The notes: generated by a model from the letters alone, not told the origin. A stretch of 26,015 nt of DNA from Paratractidigestivibacter sp963605405 (GCA_963605405.1 CAVCUP010000031.1:1-26015); one strand, 5' to 3'; counted from the first letter of the stretch, positions 14,323-21,426 are shown. Numbers and translations: made by a program.

Positions 14323-15663
14323 CTATTCCTTGCCGACCTTGTCGGCGCTCTCGTGGTGGATGACCTCGGTGGTGGTGTGCGTGAAGGTGTCGCGGCGCCT
14401 CGTGATCTCGAGCGTGGATGCGTCGAGGTAGTCGTCGGCGCAGGCGGCCTCGACGGCGGTCTTCATCTGGGACGTGAGCCCCGCGCAGACGATGAGCGCG
14501 ATCAGCAGGGGCACGAGCAGCATGAAGCCCCATTGAATGGCGGGCGCGTTCTGCGAGAGGAACCCGCCGAGCCTGACCGCGGCGAGGCATGCGGCAAAGA
14601 GCGCGGCGAAGACGGCCCCGCCGATGAGCGCGCGCTTCTTCTTGTCTACCGGGAGGTCGCCCACGAGCCGGCCGGTCTGGCCGTTCATGGCAAAGAGGAA
14701 CTGCTGGCCCTCCCAGGTGGTGCCGAGCATCCAGACCGGCAGCAGCGCATAGGCCGGCTCCGCCCAGTCCTTCTCGACGTCGCAGCGCTGGCAAGAGACG
14801 CTGTCGTAGCCCTCTACGGATGCGAGGAGAGCCTGGCGGGCGCTCGCGTCGACGCGCCGCTCCGCACGCTCGCGGCAGGCGGCGGCGTCCTGGTCGTAGC
14901 GGTTTGCCACGAAGCCGGGCATGTACGCCACCGAGAAGGGCACGAGGGCGCTGTAATCAAAGGGCTCGATGGCGTCCATGTGGGCGTCGGGCATCTTTGT
15001 CGAGGCGTCCACGGGGATGCGCGAGAAGCCCATCTTGCCGGCGCGCTCGACGTCGAAGTGGTCGGTGTCCACGATCTCGTCGTCGCCCTCGCGGCGGCGC
15101 CGGGTCTTCGTGGCCGTGTACGTGGCGTCGGCGCGCGCCTGGGCATCCATGAGCCAGAAGGGCACGTAGACGCCCTGGACCTCGTTGACGCGGTTGCCGG
15201 AGGCGAAGCTCTTGGGCAGGAGGGCCTTGCCCTTGTAGTGGTTGGACAGGGCCTCCTTGGCCGCGGCGCGGTCGAGCTTGAAGGGGATCACGAGCTGCGG
15301 GCGGAACTCGCCCGCGAGCCTGCCGGCCGCCACCACGGGGTTGCCGCAGTAGGGGCACTCGGCGACGGCGCAGGTCTCGTCGCAGACGAGCTCGGCTGCG
15401 CAGGAGGAGCAGACATAGGCGCCGCCGAGGTCCTGTTTGGTGCCTGTGAGCTGCGGGTCGTTTGATGTCGCTGCGGCAGCCGCCGTTCCCTGCGCCGCCG
15501 CCCGGGCCTCCGCCGCGTCCTGCTTGCCCGCGTAGCGCGCCTCGACCTCGGCCACCGAGAACTCCGAGTCGCAGTGGTCGCAGACCAGCATCGCCTTCGC
15601 GCCGTCGTAGCGCAGGGGCCCGCCGCACGCCGGGCACTGGTAGTTGACGCTCTCGACGCCCAT
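14323..15663 (-). CDS. ydjG: double zinc-ribbon membrane protein (YdjG-like)
   Basis: A 446-residue protein. The start at 15663 has GAGAGGAGAAGG ahead, and the first zinc ribbon then lies at the N-terminus. Ribbon 1 has Cys10/13/28/31 (CPACGGPL...CDHC) and ribbon 2 has Cys85/88/103/106 (CSSC...CPYC), with an Ala-rich linker between. A large soluble domain follows (FRPQLVIPFKLDRAAAKEAL, GVYVPFWLMD, LPVWMLGTTW). Two membrane spans at about 345-369 and 378-397 come next, then a charged tail. This order matches the TFIIB-type zinc-ribbon YdjG family, often mis-annotated as a DNA helicase or replication protein. It heads the operon with the YdjI-like SPFH gene 42 bases downstream, and probably forms a membrane complex with it. 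Confidence 0.85.
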   Translation of the reverse strand: MGVESVNYQCPACGGPLRYDGAKAMLVCDHCDSEFSVAEVEARYAGKQDAAEARAAAQGTAAAAATSNDPQLTGTKQDLGGAYVCSSCAAELVCDETCAVAECPYCGNPVVAAGRLAGEFRPQLVIPFKLDRAAAKEALSNHYKGKALLPKSFASGNRVNEVQGVYVPFWLMDAQARADATYTATKTRRRREGDDEIVDTDHFDVERAGKMGFSRIPVDASTKMPDAHMDAIEPFDYSALVPFSVAYMPGFVANRYDQDAAACRERAERRVDASARQALLASVEGYDSVSCQRCDVEKDWAEPAYALLPVWMLGTTWEGQQFLFAMNGQTGRLVGDLPVDKKKRALIGGAVFAALFAACLAAVRLGGFLSQNAPAIQWGFMLLVPLLIALIVCAGLTSQMKTAVEAACADDYLDASTLEITRRRDTFTHTTTEVIHHESADKVGKE

Positions 15664-15830
15664 GGCCTTCTCCTCTCGCCGCCATGCTTTTCTTCTTGCC
15701 TCGATTCTGGTGGAGAGGGGGGCCGCTCGTAATGCCCCCGCGTCCCGCATCGCCCGCCGCGGTGGGCCGCAGGTCCCAAAATGGCGCCGCCGTCGAAGCG
15801 ACGTGGGCGACGCCATGCCGGGCCGCCCCA

Positions 15831-15904
15831 CAGCCGGGCATAAAACACACGTTTTCGGCTGTTTTCGACGCGTGAAATGTGTGTTTCAGGCCCCGCTGTG
15901 AGAG
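15831..15904. repeat. 74-bp palindromic dispersed repeat, copy 1
   Basis: From CAGCCGGGCATAAAACACAC to GGCCCCGCTGTGAGAG. It matches 66 of 74 positions, without gaps, with copy 2 at 21016-21089. The outer arms (GGGCATAAAACACAC and GTGTGTTTCAGGCCC) form an inverted repeat with two mismatches around a ~30-base centre. It sits between the divergent ydjG-like and epimerase genes. It has no U-run, so it is not a standard terminator. Confidence 0.85.
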
Positions 15905-15957
15905 CCCGCCGGACGTATTGTGCCCGCGTTGCCGTCAATGAAGAGGTAATGACTGCA

Positions 15958-16097
15958 CAATCGTTTACCCAGCCGTTTACCCATGCTCAAATGTTCGTGA
16001 GTATACGTTTTCCCAACCGTTTACTCAGGTTTATTTCTTTGTGAGTAACCGTTTACGCATCCCTTGTTAATCTTGTTTTGCGGAAACGATTACTCAC
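15958..16097 (+). promoter_or_regulatory. cluster of six LacI-type operator-like sites before the sugar operon
   Basis: Six related sites are seen: AATCGTTTACCC (about 15959-15970), GCCGTTTACCC (15972-15982), GTATACGTTTTCCC (16001-16014), AACCGTTTACTC (16015-16026), GTAACCGTTTACGC (16045-16058) and GGAAACGATTACTC (16082-16095). All share the half-site CGNTTAC[CT]C or its relatives around a central CG, typical of LacI/GalR-family operators. Similar sites lie before the PTS gene and before the LacI gene. The region must also hold the promoter of the epimerase gene, but I cannot pick the boxes with confidence. Confidence 0.7.
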
Positions 16098-16122
16098 TAC
16101 GTAACGAGAAAGGATCCCAGCC

Positions 16123-16776
16123 ATGCTCCTCTGTCCAAGCATGATGTGCGCCGACTACGGTGACCTGCGCCGTGAGGTCGAGGCCCTCGATGCGGCCGGC
16201 GCAGACATCTTCCATTGCGACATCATGGACGGCACCTTCGTGCCCAACATCACCATGGGCGTCATGGACGTCAAGGCCATCCGCGCCGCCACGAATAAGC
16301 CCATCGACGTGCACCTCATGATCGAGAACCCGGCCGCCAAGGTCGACCTGTTCCTCGACGCGGGCGCGGTCATCGTCTATATCCACCCCGAGTCCGAGCG
16401 CTACGTGGTCAAGACGCTCGCGCATATCAAGGACCGCGGCGCCGCTCCGGGCCTCGTCATCAATCCGGACACCTCCATCGAGACCATCGAGGAGATGCTC
16501 AACCTCGTCGACTACGTGATGGTCATGACCGTGAACCCGGGGTTCGCCGGCCAGAAGTTCATCGACTTCACCAAGAAGAAAATCGAGCGCCTGGCCGTTC
16601 TCAAGGACGAGTACGGCTTTGAGCTCATGATCGACGGCGCCTGCAGCCCGGCTGTCGTTCGCGAGCTCTCGGTCTCCGGCGCGGACGGCTTCGTGCTCGG
16701 CACGAGCGCCCTGTTCGGCAAGCAAATCGGTTATGCGGAATGTCTCGGGCTTCTCCGCGAGGGAAAGGACTACTAA
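16123..16776 (+). CDS. alsE: sugar-phosphate 3-epimerase, AlsE/Rpe family (likely D-allulose-6-phosphate 3-epimerase)
   Basis: A (beta/alpha)8-barrel epimerase of 217 residues. GAGAAAGGATC precedes the ATG. Metal ligands His31, Asp33, His64 and catalytic Asp171 are all present. Several family-splitting stretches resemble E. coli AlsE more than ribulose-5-phosphate epimerase: PSMMCAD, FHCDIMDGTFVPNIT, IHPESE, VMTVNPGFAGQKFI, IDGACS and GTSALF. AlsE converts D-allulose-6-phosphate to fructose-6-phosphate. Context agrees: an RpiB/AlsI-type isomerase starts 2 bases after the stop, and a PTS permease follows. An ordinary pentose-phosphate Rpe duplicated into a sugar operon remains possible. Confidence 0.85.
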   Translation: MLLCPSMMCADYGDLRREVEALDAAGADIFHCDIMDGTFVPNITMGVMDVKAIRAATNKPIDVHLMIENPAAKVDLFLDAGAVIVYIHPESERYVVKTLAHIKDRGAAPGLVINPDTSIETIEEMLNLVDYVMVMTVNPGFAGQKFIDFTKKKIERLAVLKDEYGFELMIDGACSPAVVRELSVSGADGFVLGTSALFGKQIGYAECLGLLREGKDY

Positions 16777-16778
16777 GC

Positions 16779-17246
16779 ATGAGAATCGCCATCGGAAACG
16801 ACCACGTGGCCGTTGAGCTCAAGAACATCATCGCCGAGCACTTGGAGAGCAAGGGGCACGAGGTCGTGAACTTCGGATGCGACTCCGCCGAGCGCTTCGA
16901 CTATCCCATCAGCGGCTACAAGGTCGGACGCGCCGTGGCCTCGGGGGAGTGCGACCTTGGCGTGCTTATCTGCGGCACGGGCGTCGGCATCAGCCTCGCC
17001 GCAAACGGCGTACAGGGCGTGCGCGCCGTCGTGTGCTCGGAGCCCTACTCGGCTAGGCTCAGCCGCGAGCACAACAACACGAACATCGTGGCCTTCGGCG
17101 CCCGCGTGGTGGGGCAGGAACTCGCCAAGATGATCGTCGACGAGTGGCTCGCCGCTGAGTACGAGGGAGGCCGCCACCAGCGGCGCATCGACATGATTTC
17201 AGAGATCCGCGAGACCCAAGGTCTCAAGGCGGCCGAGGAAGCGTAA
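16779..17246 (+). CDS. rpiB: RpiB/LacAB family sugar-phosphate isomerase (likely allose-6-phosphate isomerase)
   Basis: A 155-residue aldose-ketose isomerase. Asp8-His9 (IAIGNDH), the active-site Cys65 in LICGTGVGIS, AANGVQGVRAVVC, His98 in SREHNNTN and GGRHQRR near the C-terminus are the expected RpiB features. RpiB proteins interconvert ribose-5-phosphate and ribulose-5-phosphate, and several also act on allose-6-phosphate and allulose-6-phosphate (the AlsI role). It starts 2 bases after the epimerase stop and shares the operon with a PTS permease, which delivers hexose-6-phosphate, so the allose-6-phosphate role is the better fit. The start at 16779 is supported by the family N-terminus and by GAGGGAAAGGA upstream. 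Confidence 0.9.
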   Translation: MRIAIGNDHVAVELKNIIAEHLESKGHEVVNFGCDSAERFDYPISGYKVGRAVASGECDLGVLICGTGVGISLAANGVQGVRAVVCSEPYSARLSREHNNTNIVAFGARVVGQELAKMIVDEWLAAEYEGGRHQRRIDMISEIRETQGLKAAEEA

Positions 17247-17285
17247 CCCGCGTCGACGGTTGTGCCTGAATTCCCTGAGTAAGAG

Positions 17286-17299
17286 AAAACGATTACCCA
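17286..17299 (+). promoter_or_regulatory. operator-like site before the PTS gene
   Basis: GAAAACGATTACCC resembles the sites upstream of the epimerase gene, especially GGAAACGATTACTC. It lies 42 bases ahead of the PTS start codon, inside the operon, so an internal regulated promoter or a roadblock site is possible. Confidence 0.55.
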
Positions 17300-17340
17300 A
17301 CCAGCCGGATCACCGTCAGGTTGGAGAGAGGAGAGAAGCC

Positions 17341-18720
17341 ATGGGCAAATACGACGAGCTCGCTGGAAAGATTATCGAGGGGGTGGGTGGCAAGGAGAAC
17401 ATCGTCTCCCTGGCGCATTGCGCCACGCGCCTTCGCTTCAAGCTCAGGGACGATTCGCGGGCGGACAAGACCGTGGTCGAGTCGACCCGCGGCGTGGTCG
17501 CCGTGGTCCCGCAGGGCGGTCAGTTTCAGGTCGTCATCGGTAACACGGTGGGCGACGTGTACGACGCCATCGGCGCTCGGGGCGTGACGCTCGGCGGCTC
17601 GGTCGATGCCGAGGTCGTCGACAAAGAGGAGCTTAAGATGCGCGGCAAATTGCTCGATCGCGTGATCGACCTCGTCACGGGCATCTTCGTGCCCGTGCTC
17701 CCCGCGCTTATCGGCGGCGGCATGGTCAAGGCCCTGCTCATGGTGGCCCAGACCTTTTTCGGGCTCGACGCGGCCTCGGGCGAGTACGTCCTGCTCAACA
17801 CCGTCGGCGACGCCATCTACTCCGCGCTCCCCATCGCGCTCGCCTTCACCTCTGCCAAGAAGTTCGGCTGCAACCAGATCGTCGCCGTGTGCCTCGGCAT
17901 CGCGATGTGCTCCTCGGCCGTCGTCGGCGCAGACCCGCAGCTCACTTTCCTCGGCTTCCCCGTGGTTGGCCCCACGCAAGGCTACGGGTCGACGGTGATT
18001 CCCATCATCGTGACCGTGTGGTTCATGAGCCTGCTCGAGCGCTTCCTCAACAAAGTGCTGCACCCCTACGTTAAGAACATCCTCAACCCGATGCTCTGCC
18101 TGCTTGTCGCCGGCCCTGCAATGTTCATGGTCATCGGCCCCGTGATGTCGGTCCTGCAGAACGCCCTTACCGACGGCTACGGCTTTGTCTACGGCCTCTC
18201 GCCCGTCCTCTGCGGCGCGGTTCTCGGCGGGCTTTGGCAGGTGCTCGTGGTCGTCGGCCTGCACTGGGGCATCGTGCCCATCGGCCAGATGAACCTCTCC
18301 GCGTGCGGACGCGACACCATCAACGCCGTCGTCGGGCCCTCCAACTGGGCGCAGGCGGGCGCCGCCCTGGGCGTGGCGCTCAAGGCGAAGGACCCTGGCG
18401 TCAAGGAGGGCGCGTTCTCCGCCTTCGTCACTGCGCTTTTCTCCATTACCGAGCCCGCCATCTACGGCGTGAACCTCAAGTTCAAGAAGCCGTTCTACAT
18501 CGCCGTCGCCGTGGCGACCGTCGCGGGCGGGGTCTCCGGTTTCTGCAACGCCGCCGCCACCGCGGGCGGGCCGGTGGGCCTCCTCTCGTTCCCGCTCTTT
18601 CTGGGCGAGGGCTTCGCGGGTTTCTGCGTCGCCATGGTCGCGGCGCTCGTGGCCTCGGCTGTGCTCACGTATCTGTTCGGCTACGACGGGGACGGCGAGA
18701 AACCCGCCGGCGACGCCTAG
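17341..18720 (+). CDS. PTS sugar transporter EIIBC, beta-glucoside/glucose superfamily
   Basis: A phosphotransferase-system permease of 459 residues. The N-terminal EIIB domain (1-80) carries the phospho-Cys27 in HCATRLRF, followed by GVVAVVPQGGQFQVVIG. A hinge leads to an EIIC domain with about ten membrane spans (from RVIDLVTGIFVPVLPALIGG) and the signature SITEPAIYGVNL. No EIIA domain is attached, so a separate EIIA must supply phosphate. GAGAGAGGAGAG precedes the ATG. Position after an AlsE-like and an RpiB-like gene suggests uptake of allose or a related hexose as its 6-phosphate. This organisation recalls the Listeria lmo0735-0738 D-allose locus as I remember it. Exact substrate is inferred. 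Confidence 0.92.
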   Translation: MGKYDELAGKIIEGVGGKENIVSLAHCATRLRFKLRDDSRADKTVVESTRGVVAVVPQGGQFQVVIGNTVGDVYDAIGARGVTLGGSVDAEVVDKEELKMRGKLLDRVIDLVTGIFVPVLPALIGGGMVKALLMVAQTFFGLDAASGEYVLLNTVGDAIYSALPIALAFTSAKKFGCNQIVAVCLGIAMCSSAVVGADPQLTFLGFPVVGPTQGYGSTVIPIIVTVWFMSLLERFLNKVLHPYVKNILNPMLCLLVAGPAMFMVIGPVMSVLQNALTDGYGFVYGLSPVLCGAVLGGLWQVLVVVGLHWGIVPIGQMNLSACGRDTINAVVGPSNWAQAGAALGVALKAKDPGVKEGAFSAFVTALFSITEPAIYGVNLKFKKPFYIAVAVATVAGGVSGFCNAAATAGGPVGLLSFPLFLGEGFAGFCVAMVAALVASAVLTYLFGYDGDGEKPAGDA

Positions 18721-18747
18721 CGCGGCCACCGATCCGCGCGTCCCAAT

Positions 18748-18788
18748 GCCCGCGGCGCTCTAAGCAAGAAGGCCGCGGGCCTCTTTCC
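18748..18788 (+). terminator. hairpin between the PTS gene and the following gene, possible partial terminator
   Basis: GCCCGCGGC pairs with GCCGCGGGC (9 bp, 15-base loop) and is followed by CTCTTTCC. The weak U-run suggests partial termination or an mRNA-end stabiliser rather than a full stop, so the downstream gene is probably still in the operon at lower level. Confidence 0.5.
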
Positions 18789-18826
18789 AAATACAAATCC
18801 GACATAACGCAACGAAAGGAATCCCC

Positions 18827-19756
18827 ATGTCTGCACGAGTCCGCCTGATCTCCGCATCCAAGTCCGACTTCGAGAACTGGGACGCCATGACCCTCAAGGA
18901 GTCCATACGCATGAGCGAGGGGCGTGTGGTCATGGGCCAGCACCTGCTGTTCGCGAGTCAAGGCCTGGTGCGTGAGGTGACCAACTCCGAGCTGCTCTTC
19001 GCCTTCGGGGCCGATATGGTTATGCTCAATACCTTCAACTTTAACGACGAGAGCGACAACCCCGGCATGCAGGGTCTCACTTACGCCGAGCTCAAGGCGC
19101 GTTGCAACCGGCCCATCGGCGTGTACATGGGCTGCCCCGGCGCCCGCAAGCCCGACCAGAAGACCCTTTACGACCCCGAGGGCATGCTCGCCACGCCTGA
19201 GCATATCGCCCGCGCCGTCGAGATGGGCGTCGACTTCATCGTCCTAGGCGGAAACCCCGGGTCCGGCACGAGTATCGCCGACGTCATCGAGACCACCAAG
19301 TACGTCAAGGACACGTACGGCGACAAGGTCCTTCTCTTTGCGGGCAAGTGGGAGGACGGCGTCGATGAGAAGGTCCTCGGCGACCCCTTGGCCGACTACG
19401 ACGCCAAGGACGTGATCCGACGGCTTATCGACGCCGGGGCCGACGTGATCGACCTGCCGGCCCCGGGATCGCGCAACGGCATCTCGACGCGGCATATCCA
19501 GGAGCTTGTCCAGTTCGTCCATACCTATAAGCCGGGAACGCTCGCGATGACCTTCCTCAACAGCTCCGTCGAGGGGGCGGATCCCGATACGGTGCGGCTC
19601 ATCGCGCTCAAGATGAAGGAGACTGGAGCGGACATCCACGCCATCGGCGACGGCGGGTTCTCGGGCTGCACGAGCCCCGAGAACGTGCAGCAGCTGAGCT
19701 TCTCGCTCAAGGGCAAGCCGTACACGTACTTCCGTATGGCGAGCGTTAACCGGTAA
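18827..19756 (+). CDS. TIM-barrel-like conserved protein of the sugar operon, unknown function
   Basis: A 309-residue cytoplasmic protein. CGAAAGGAATC precedes the ATG. Its alternating beta/alpha pattern with acidic and Gly-rich strand ends (FGADMVMLNTFNF, PIGVYMGCPG, VDFIVLGGNPGSGTS, KVLLFAGKWEDGVDEKV, DAGADVIDLPAPGSRNG, GADIHAIGDGGFSGC) indicates a (beta/alpha)8 barrel, probably phosphate-binding (IGDGGFSG). Family members beside PTS genes are loosely annotated as PEP phosphonomutase-like or hydrolase; I know no proven activity. The equivalent position in the Listeria D-allose locus (lmo0737) is also taken by an uncharacterised protein of similar size, as I recall. It may act on a phosphosugar. 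Confidence 0.75.
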   Translation: MSARVRLISASKSDFENWDAMTLKESIRMSEGRVVMGQHLLFASQGLVREVTNSELLFAFGADMVMLNTFNFNDESDNPGMQGLTYAELKARCNRPIGVYMGCPGARKPDQKTLYDPEGMLATPEHIARAVEMGVDFIVLGGNPGSGTSIADVIETTKYVKDTYGDKVLLFAGKWEDGVDEKVLGDPLADYDAKDVIRRLIDAGADVIDLPAPGSRNGISTRHIQELVQFVHTYKPGTLAMTFLNSSVEGADPDTVRLIALKMKETGADIHAIGDGGFSGCTSPENVQQLSFSLKGKPYTYFRMASVNR

Positions 19757-19830
19757 ATAAATACCAGGTGCATGCTGTCATAGGCGAAGGGCGTGTCTTT
19801 GCTCAGGTATGGAATAACGTTTGAGACCTT

Positions 19831-19876
19831 ATGCGGCTGCGGCGGGCGAGAGCGCTCGTTGCGGCCGCTTTCCTGT
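19831..19876. terminator. possible bidirectional terminator between the sugar operon and the convergent regulator
   Basis: GCGGCTGC...CGAG can pair with CTCGTTGCGGCCGC across an internal loop, followed on the plus strand by TTTCCTG. The U-run is short and the stem imperfect, so this is only a candidate. Confidence 0.3.
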
Positions 19877-19930
19877 AGTAGCGCGGCGGCCGGCGAGCAC
19901 GCGGAGGCGATCACCGTGGCCGGCTCGCGG

Positions 19931-20935
19931 CTACTCCGTCGATGCGCGCACGACGAGCTCGACGGGCACGATTGCCGTGGATTCGGGCTTCTCGCCGCGG
20001 ATCATGCTGAGTATGGCCCGGCAGCCGCGCTCCGCCATCTGCTCGGGGAAGCGGCGGACTGTGGTGATGCGCGGGGTGGTGAGGCGGGAGTAGACGGAGT
20101 CGTCGAAGCCGGCGACCTTTACCTGGCCGGGCACGTCGAGGCCGGCGTCGGCGAGGGCATTGAGGGCCCCGACGGCGGCGTGGTCGCTCGAGGCCATCAC
20201 GCCGTCGAAGGGAACGGCGCTTCTTACCAAGGCCGACACGAGATCCTCGGCTTCGTACATGCTGGGACGTTTTCCTGTGACCTGCAGACGAAGCTCCGGC
20301 GCGGCCTCGAGCCCGTTCTCGGCGAGCGCCTGCCGGTAGCCGTGCTCGCGGGCCTCGTCCACGAAGTCGGCGGAATAGCTGGTGATGTAGACGATGCGCC
20401 TGCATCCGCGCTCGACGAGGTGCGAAGTCGCGAGGTAGGTGCCATGGGCCTCGTCGGAGCGGACCGTCGGGATGTCGAGCGAGGTGTCGGGCGCGCGGTC
20501 GACGCACACCACGGGAAGCCCGGCCGGCACGATGTCGGCGTCGAGCGTGCGCAGGCCGCTGATGCAGATGATCCCGTCCACAAGCTTGCTGGTGAGCGTC
20601 TCGAAGTAGGCCTGCTCGCGCTTCGGATCATTTCCTGTGTTGCAGACGAACACTGAGTAGCCCTGCCCCTGTAGCGTGCGCTCGGCATGGAACGCCAGCG
20701 TCGAGAAGAAGTCGTTGGAGATATCGGGAACGATGAGACCGATGTTGCCGGATTTAGAGCTGCGCAGGCTGCGAGCCGCCATGTTGGTCACGTAGCCGGT
20801 CTCGTCGATGATCTTCTGCACGCGCTGGCGCGTCTCCTCCGAGAAGCGGCCGTTGTTGTTGATGACGCGCGACACGGTGGCCACGGAGACATCGGCCATT
20901 TTCGCTATGTCGCGGATCGAGAGTTGTTTAGCCAT
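19931..20935 (-). CDS. LacI family transcriptional regulator
   Basis: A 334-residue repressor-type regulator. The N-terminal helix-turn-helix reads SIRDIAKMADVSVATVSRVI (6-25), then the hinge helix AARSLRSSKS. A periplasmic-binding-protein-like effector domain follows (IGLIVPDISNDFFSTLAFHA onward) with ASSDHAAVGALNALADAG and VAGFDDSVYSRLTTPRITTV near the C-terminus. The ATG at 20935 has only a weak Shine-Dalgarno. It lies convergent to the epimerase-isomerase-PTS operon. The operator-like site in its own promoter (20976-20995) matches those before that operon, so it most probably controls the operon and itself, with a phosphosugar or sugar as inducer. Confidence 0.92.
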   Translation of the reverse strand: MAKQLSIRDIAKMADVSVATVSRVINNNGRFSEETRQRVQKIIDETGYVTNMAARSLRSSKSGNIGLIVPDISNDFFSTLAFHAERTLQGQGYSVFVCNTGNDPKREQAYFETLTSKLVDGIICISGLRTLDADIVPAGLPVVCVDRAPDTSLDIPTVRSDEAHGTYLATSHLVERGCRRIVYITSYSADFVDEAREHGYRQALAENGLEAAPELRLQVTGKRPSMYEAEDLVSALVRSAVPFDGVMASSDHAAVGALNALADAGLDVPGQVKVAGFDDSVYSRLTTPRITTVRRFPEQMAERGCRAILSMIRGEKPESTAIVPVELVVRASTE

Positions 20936-20975
20936 GTGTACAAACCCGGTTGCTGTTTGGCGAGAGGTTGCCTTA

Positions 20976-20995
20976 GTGTAAACGTTTTCGCAACC
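20976..20995 (-). promoter_or_regulatory. operator-like site upstream of the LacI gene
   Basis: GTGTAAACGTTTTCGCAACC contains the palindromic core AAACGTTT flanked by GT and TCGC. It is the most symmetric of the sites related to those at 15958-16097 and 17286. Its place 41 bases ahead of the start codon suits autoregulation. Confidence 0.65.
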
Positions 20996-21015
20996 GCTTC
21001 GCCGCCTCTGTCCTA

Positions 21016-21089
21016 CAGCCGGGCCTAAAACACACGTTTTCGGCCGAATTCGAGGCGAGGAATGTGTGTTTTAGGCCCCGCTGTGAGAG
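21016..21089. repeat. 74-bp palindromic dispersed repeat, copy 2
   Basis: Same length as copy 1 at 15831-15904, in the same orientation, with eight substitutions. Here the arms GGGCCTAAAACACAC and GTGTGTTTTAGGCCC are a perfect 15-bp inverted repeat around a ~30-base centre. It lies in the divergent region between the LacI gene and the lysine riboswitch. Confidence 0.85.
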
Positions 21090-21157
21090 GCGGACACATC
21101 GCGTGGCCGGCGTGTCCTCGGCTGTCCGTGGTTACTGTTTCGACTGCGTGTTATGGG

Positions 21158-21186
21158 TTGAGCCTCGGCGGCGCGGGTGTTACGTT
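21158..21186 (+). promoter_or_regulatory. putative promoter of the lysine operon
   Basis: TTGAGC, a 17-base spacer and TACGTT resemble -35 and -10 boxes. A start point about seven bases later would fall at the first base of riboswitch helix P1 (21194), the expected arrangement. The -10 match is poor, so this is tentative. Confidence 0.4.
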
Positions 21187-21193
21187 GACTTAT

Positions 21194-21358
21194 CGATAGA
21201 GGAGCGGGCACGAAGATCCTCGGGGGAGCCGGCGGGCGCCGATCCCGGGGCGAGGCGACTGTCCGCCGAACTTCTCGCCCCGGGCACGGGACGGAGGTGG
21301 GCCTGCGGGAAATACCTGCAGGACTGTCTGCGGCAAGAAACCCGCGGGAGCGCTATCG
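21194..21358 (+). ncRNA. lysine riboswitch (L box) aptamer
   Basis: A 165-base region just upstream of lysA has the L-box landmarks: P1 strands CGATAG (21194-21199) and CTATCG (21353-21358), then AGAGGAGC after the 5' P1 strand, CACGAAGAT, GGGGGAGCC, GCCGAAC in the middle, and GGGAGCG before the 3' P1 strand. Length and order match the lysC/lysA riboswitches of B. subtilis and E. coli. It senses lysine and should repress the lysA-dapA-dapB-dapH operon. I found it by recognition of conserved stretches, not by a covariance model. Confidence 0.85.
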
Positions 21359-21426
21359 CCCGGGCCGGCCGCTGAGGCCTGCGCGCACAAGGGCGCCTCC
21401 GCACGTATATGCAAGGAGCAGTGCGC
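21359..21426 (+). promoter_or_regulatory. translation-type expression platform of the lysine riboswitch
   Basis: No terminator U-run follows the aptamer. Instead CTCCGCA (21397-21403) can pair with TGC-AA-GGAG (21410-21418), hiding the Shine-Dalgarno AAGGAG of lysA. The competing pairing GAGGC (21374-21378) with GCCTC (21395-21399) would free it. This indicates control at translation initiation rather than by transcription attenuation. Confidence 0.6.

Noticed and set aside
12004..15465. Very long plus-strand open frame (over 1,100 codons)
   Set aside because: It lies opposite three convincing minus-strand genes with ribosome binding sites and family motifs. Its composition (Val/Gly/Leu/His/Asp-rich) is the usual antisense shadow in GC-rich DNA.
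16123..16776. Housekeeping ribulose-5-phosphate epimerase as the first choice for the epimerase gene
   Set aside because: Set aside, not excluded: several signature stretches resemble AlsE, and the PTS/RpiB context favours a hexose-phosphate substrate.
17293..18729. Minus-strand open frame opposite the PTS gene
   Set aside because: His/Asp/Glu-rich antisense shadow without start signals. The plus-strand PTS protein has clear EIIB and EIIC motifs.
19810..19824. Ninth LacI-type site (AATAACGTTTGA)
   Set aside because: It lies between convergent gene ends, not near a promoter, and matches only the core.
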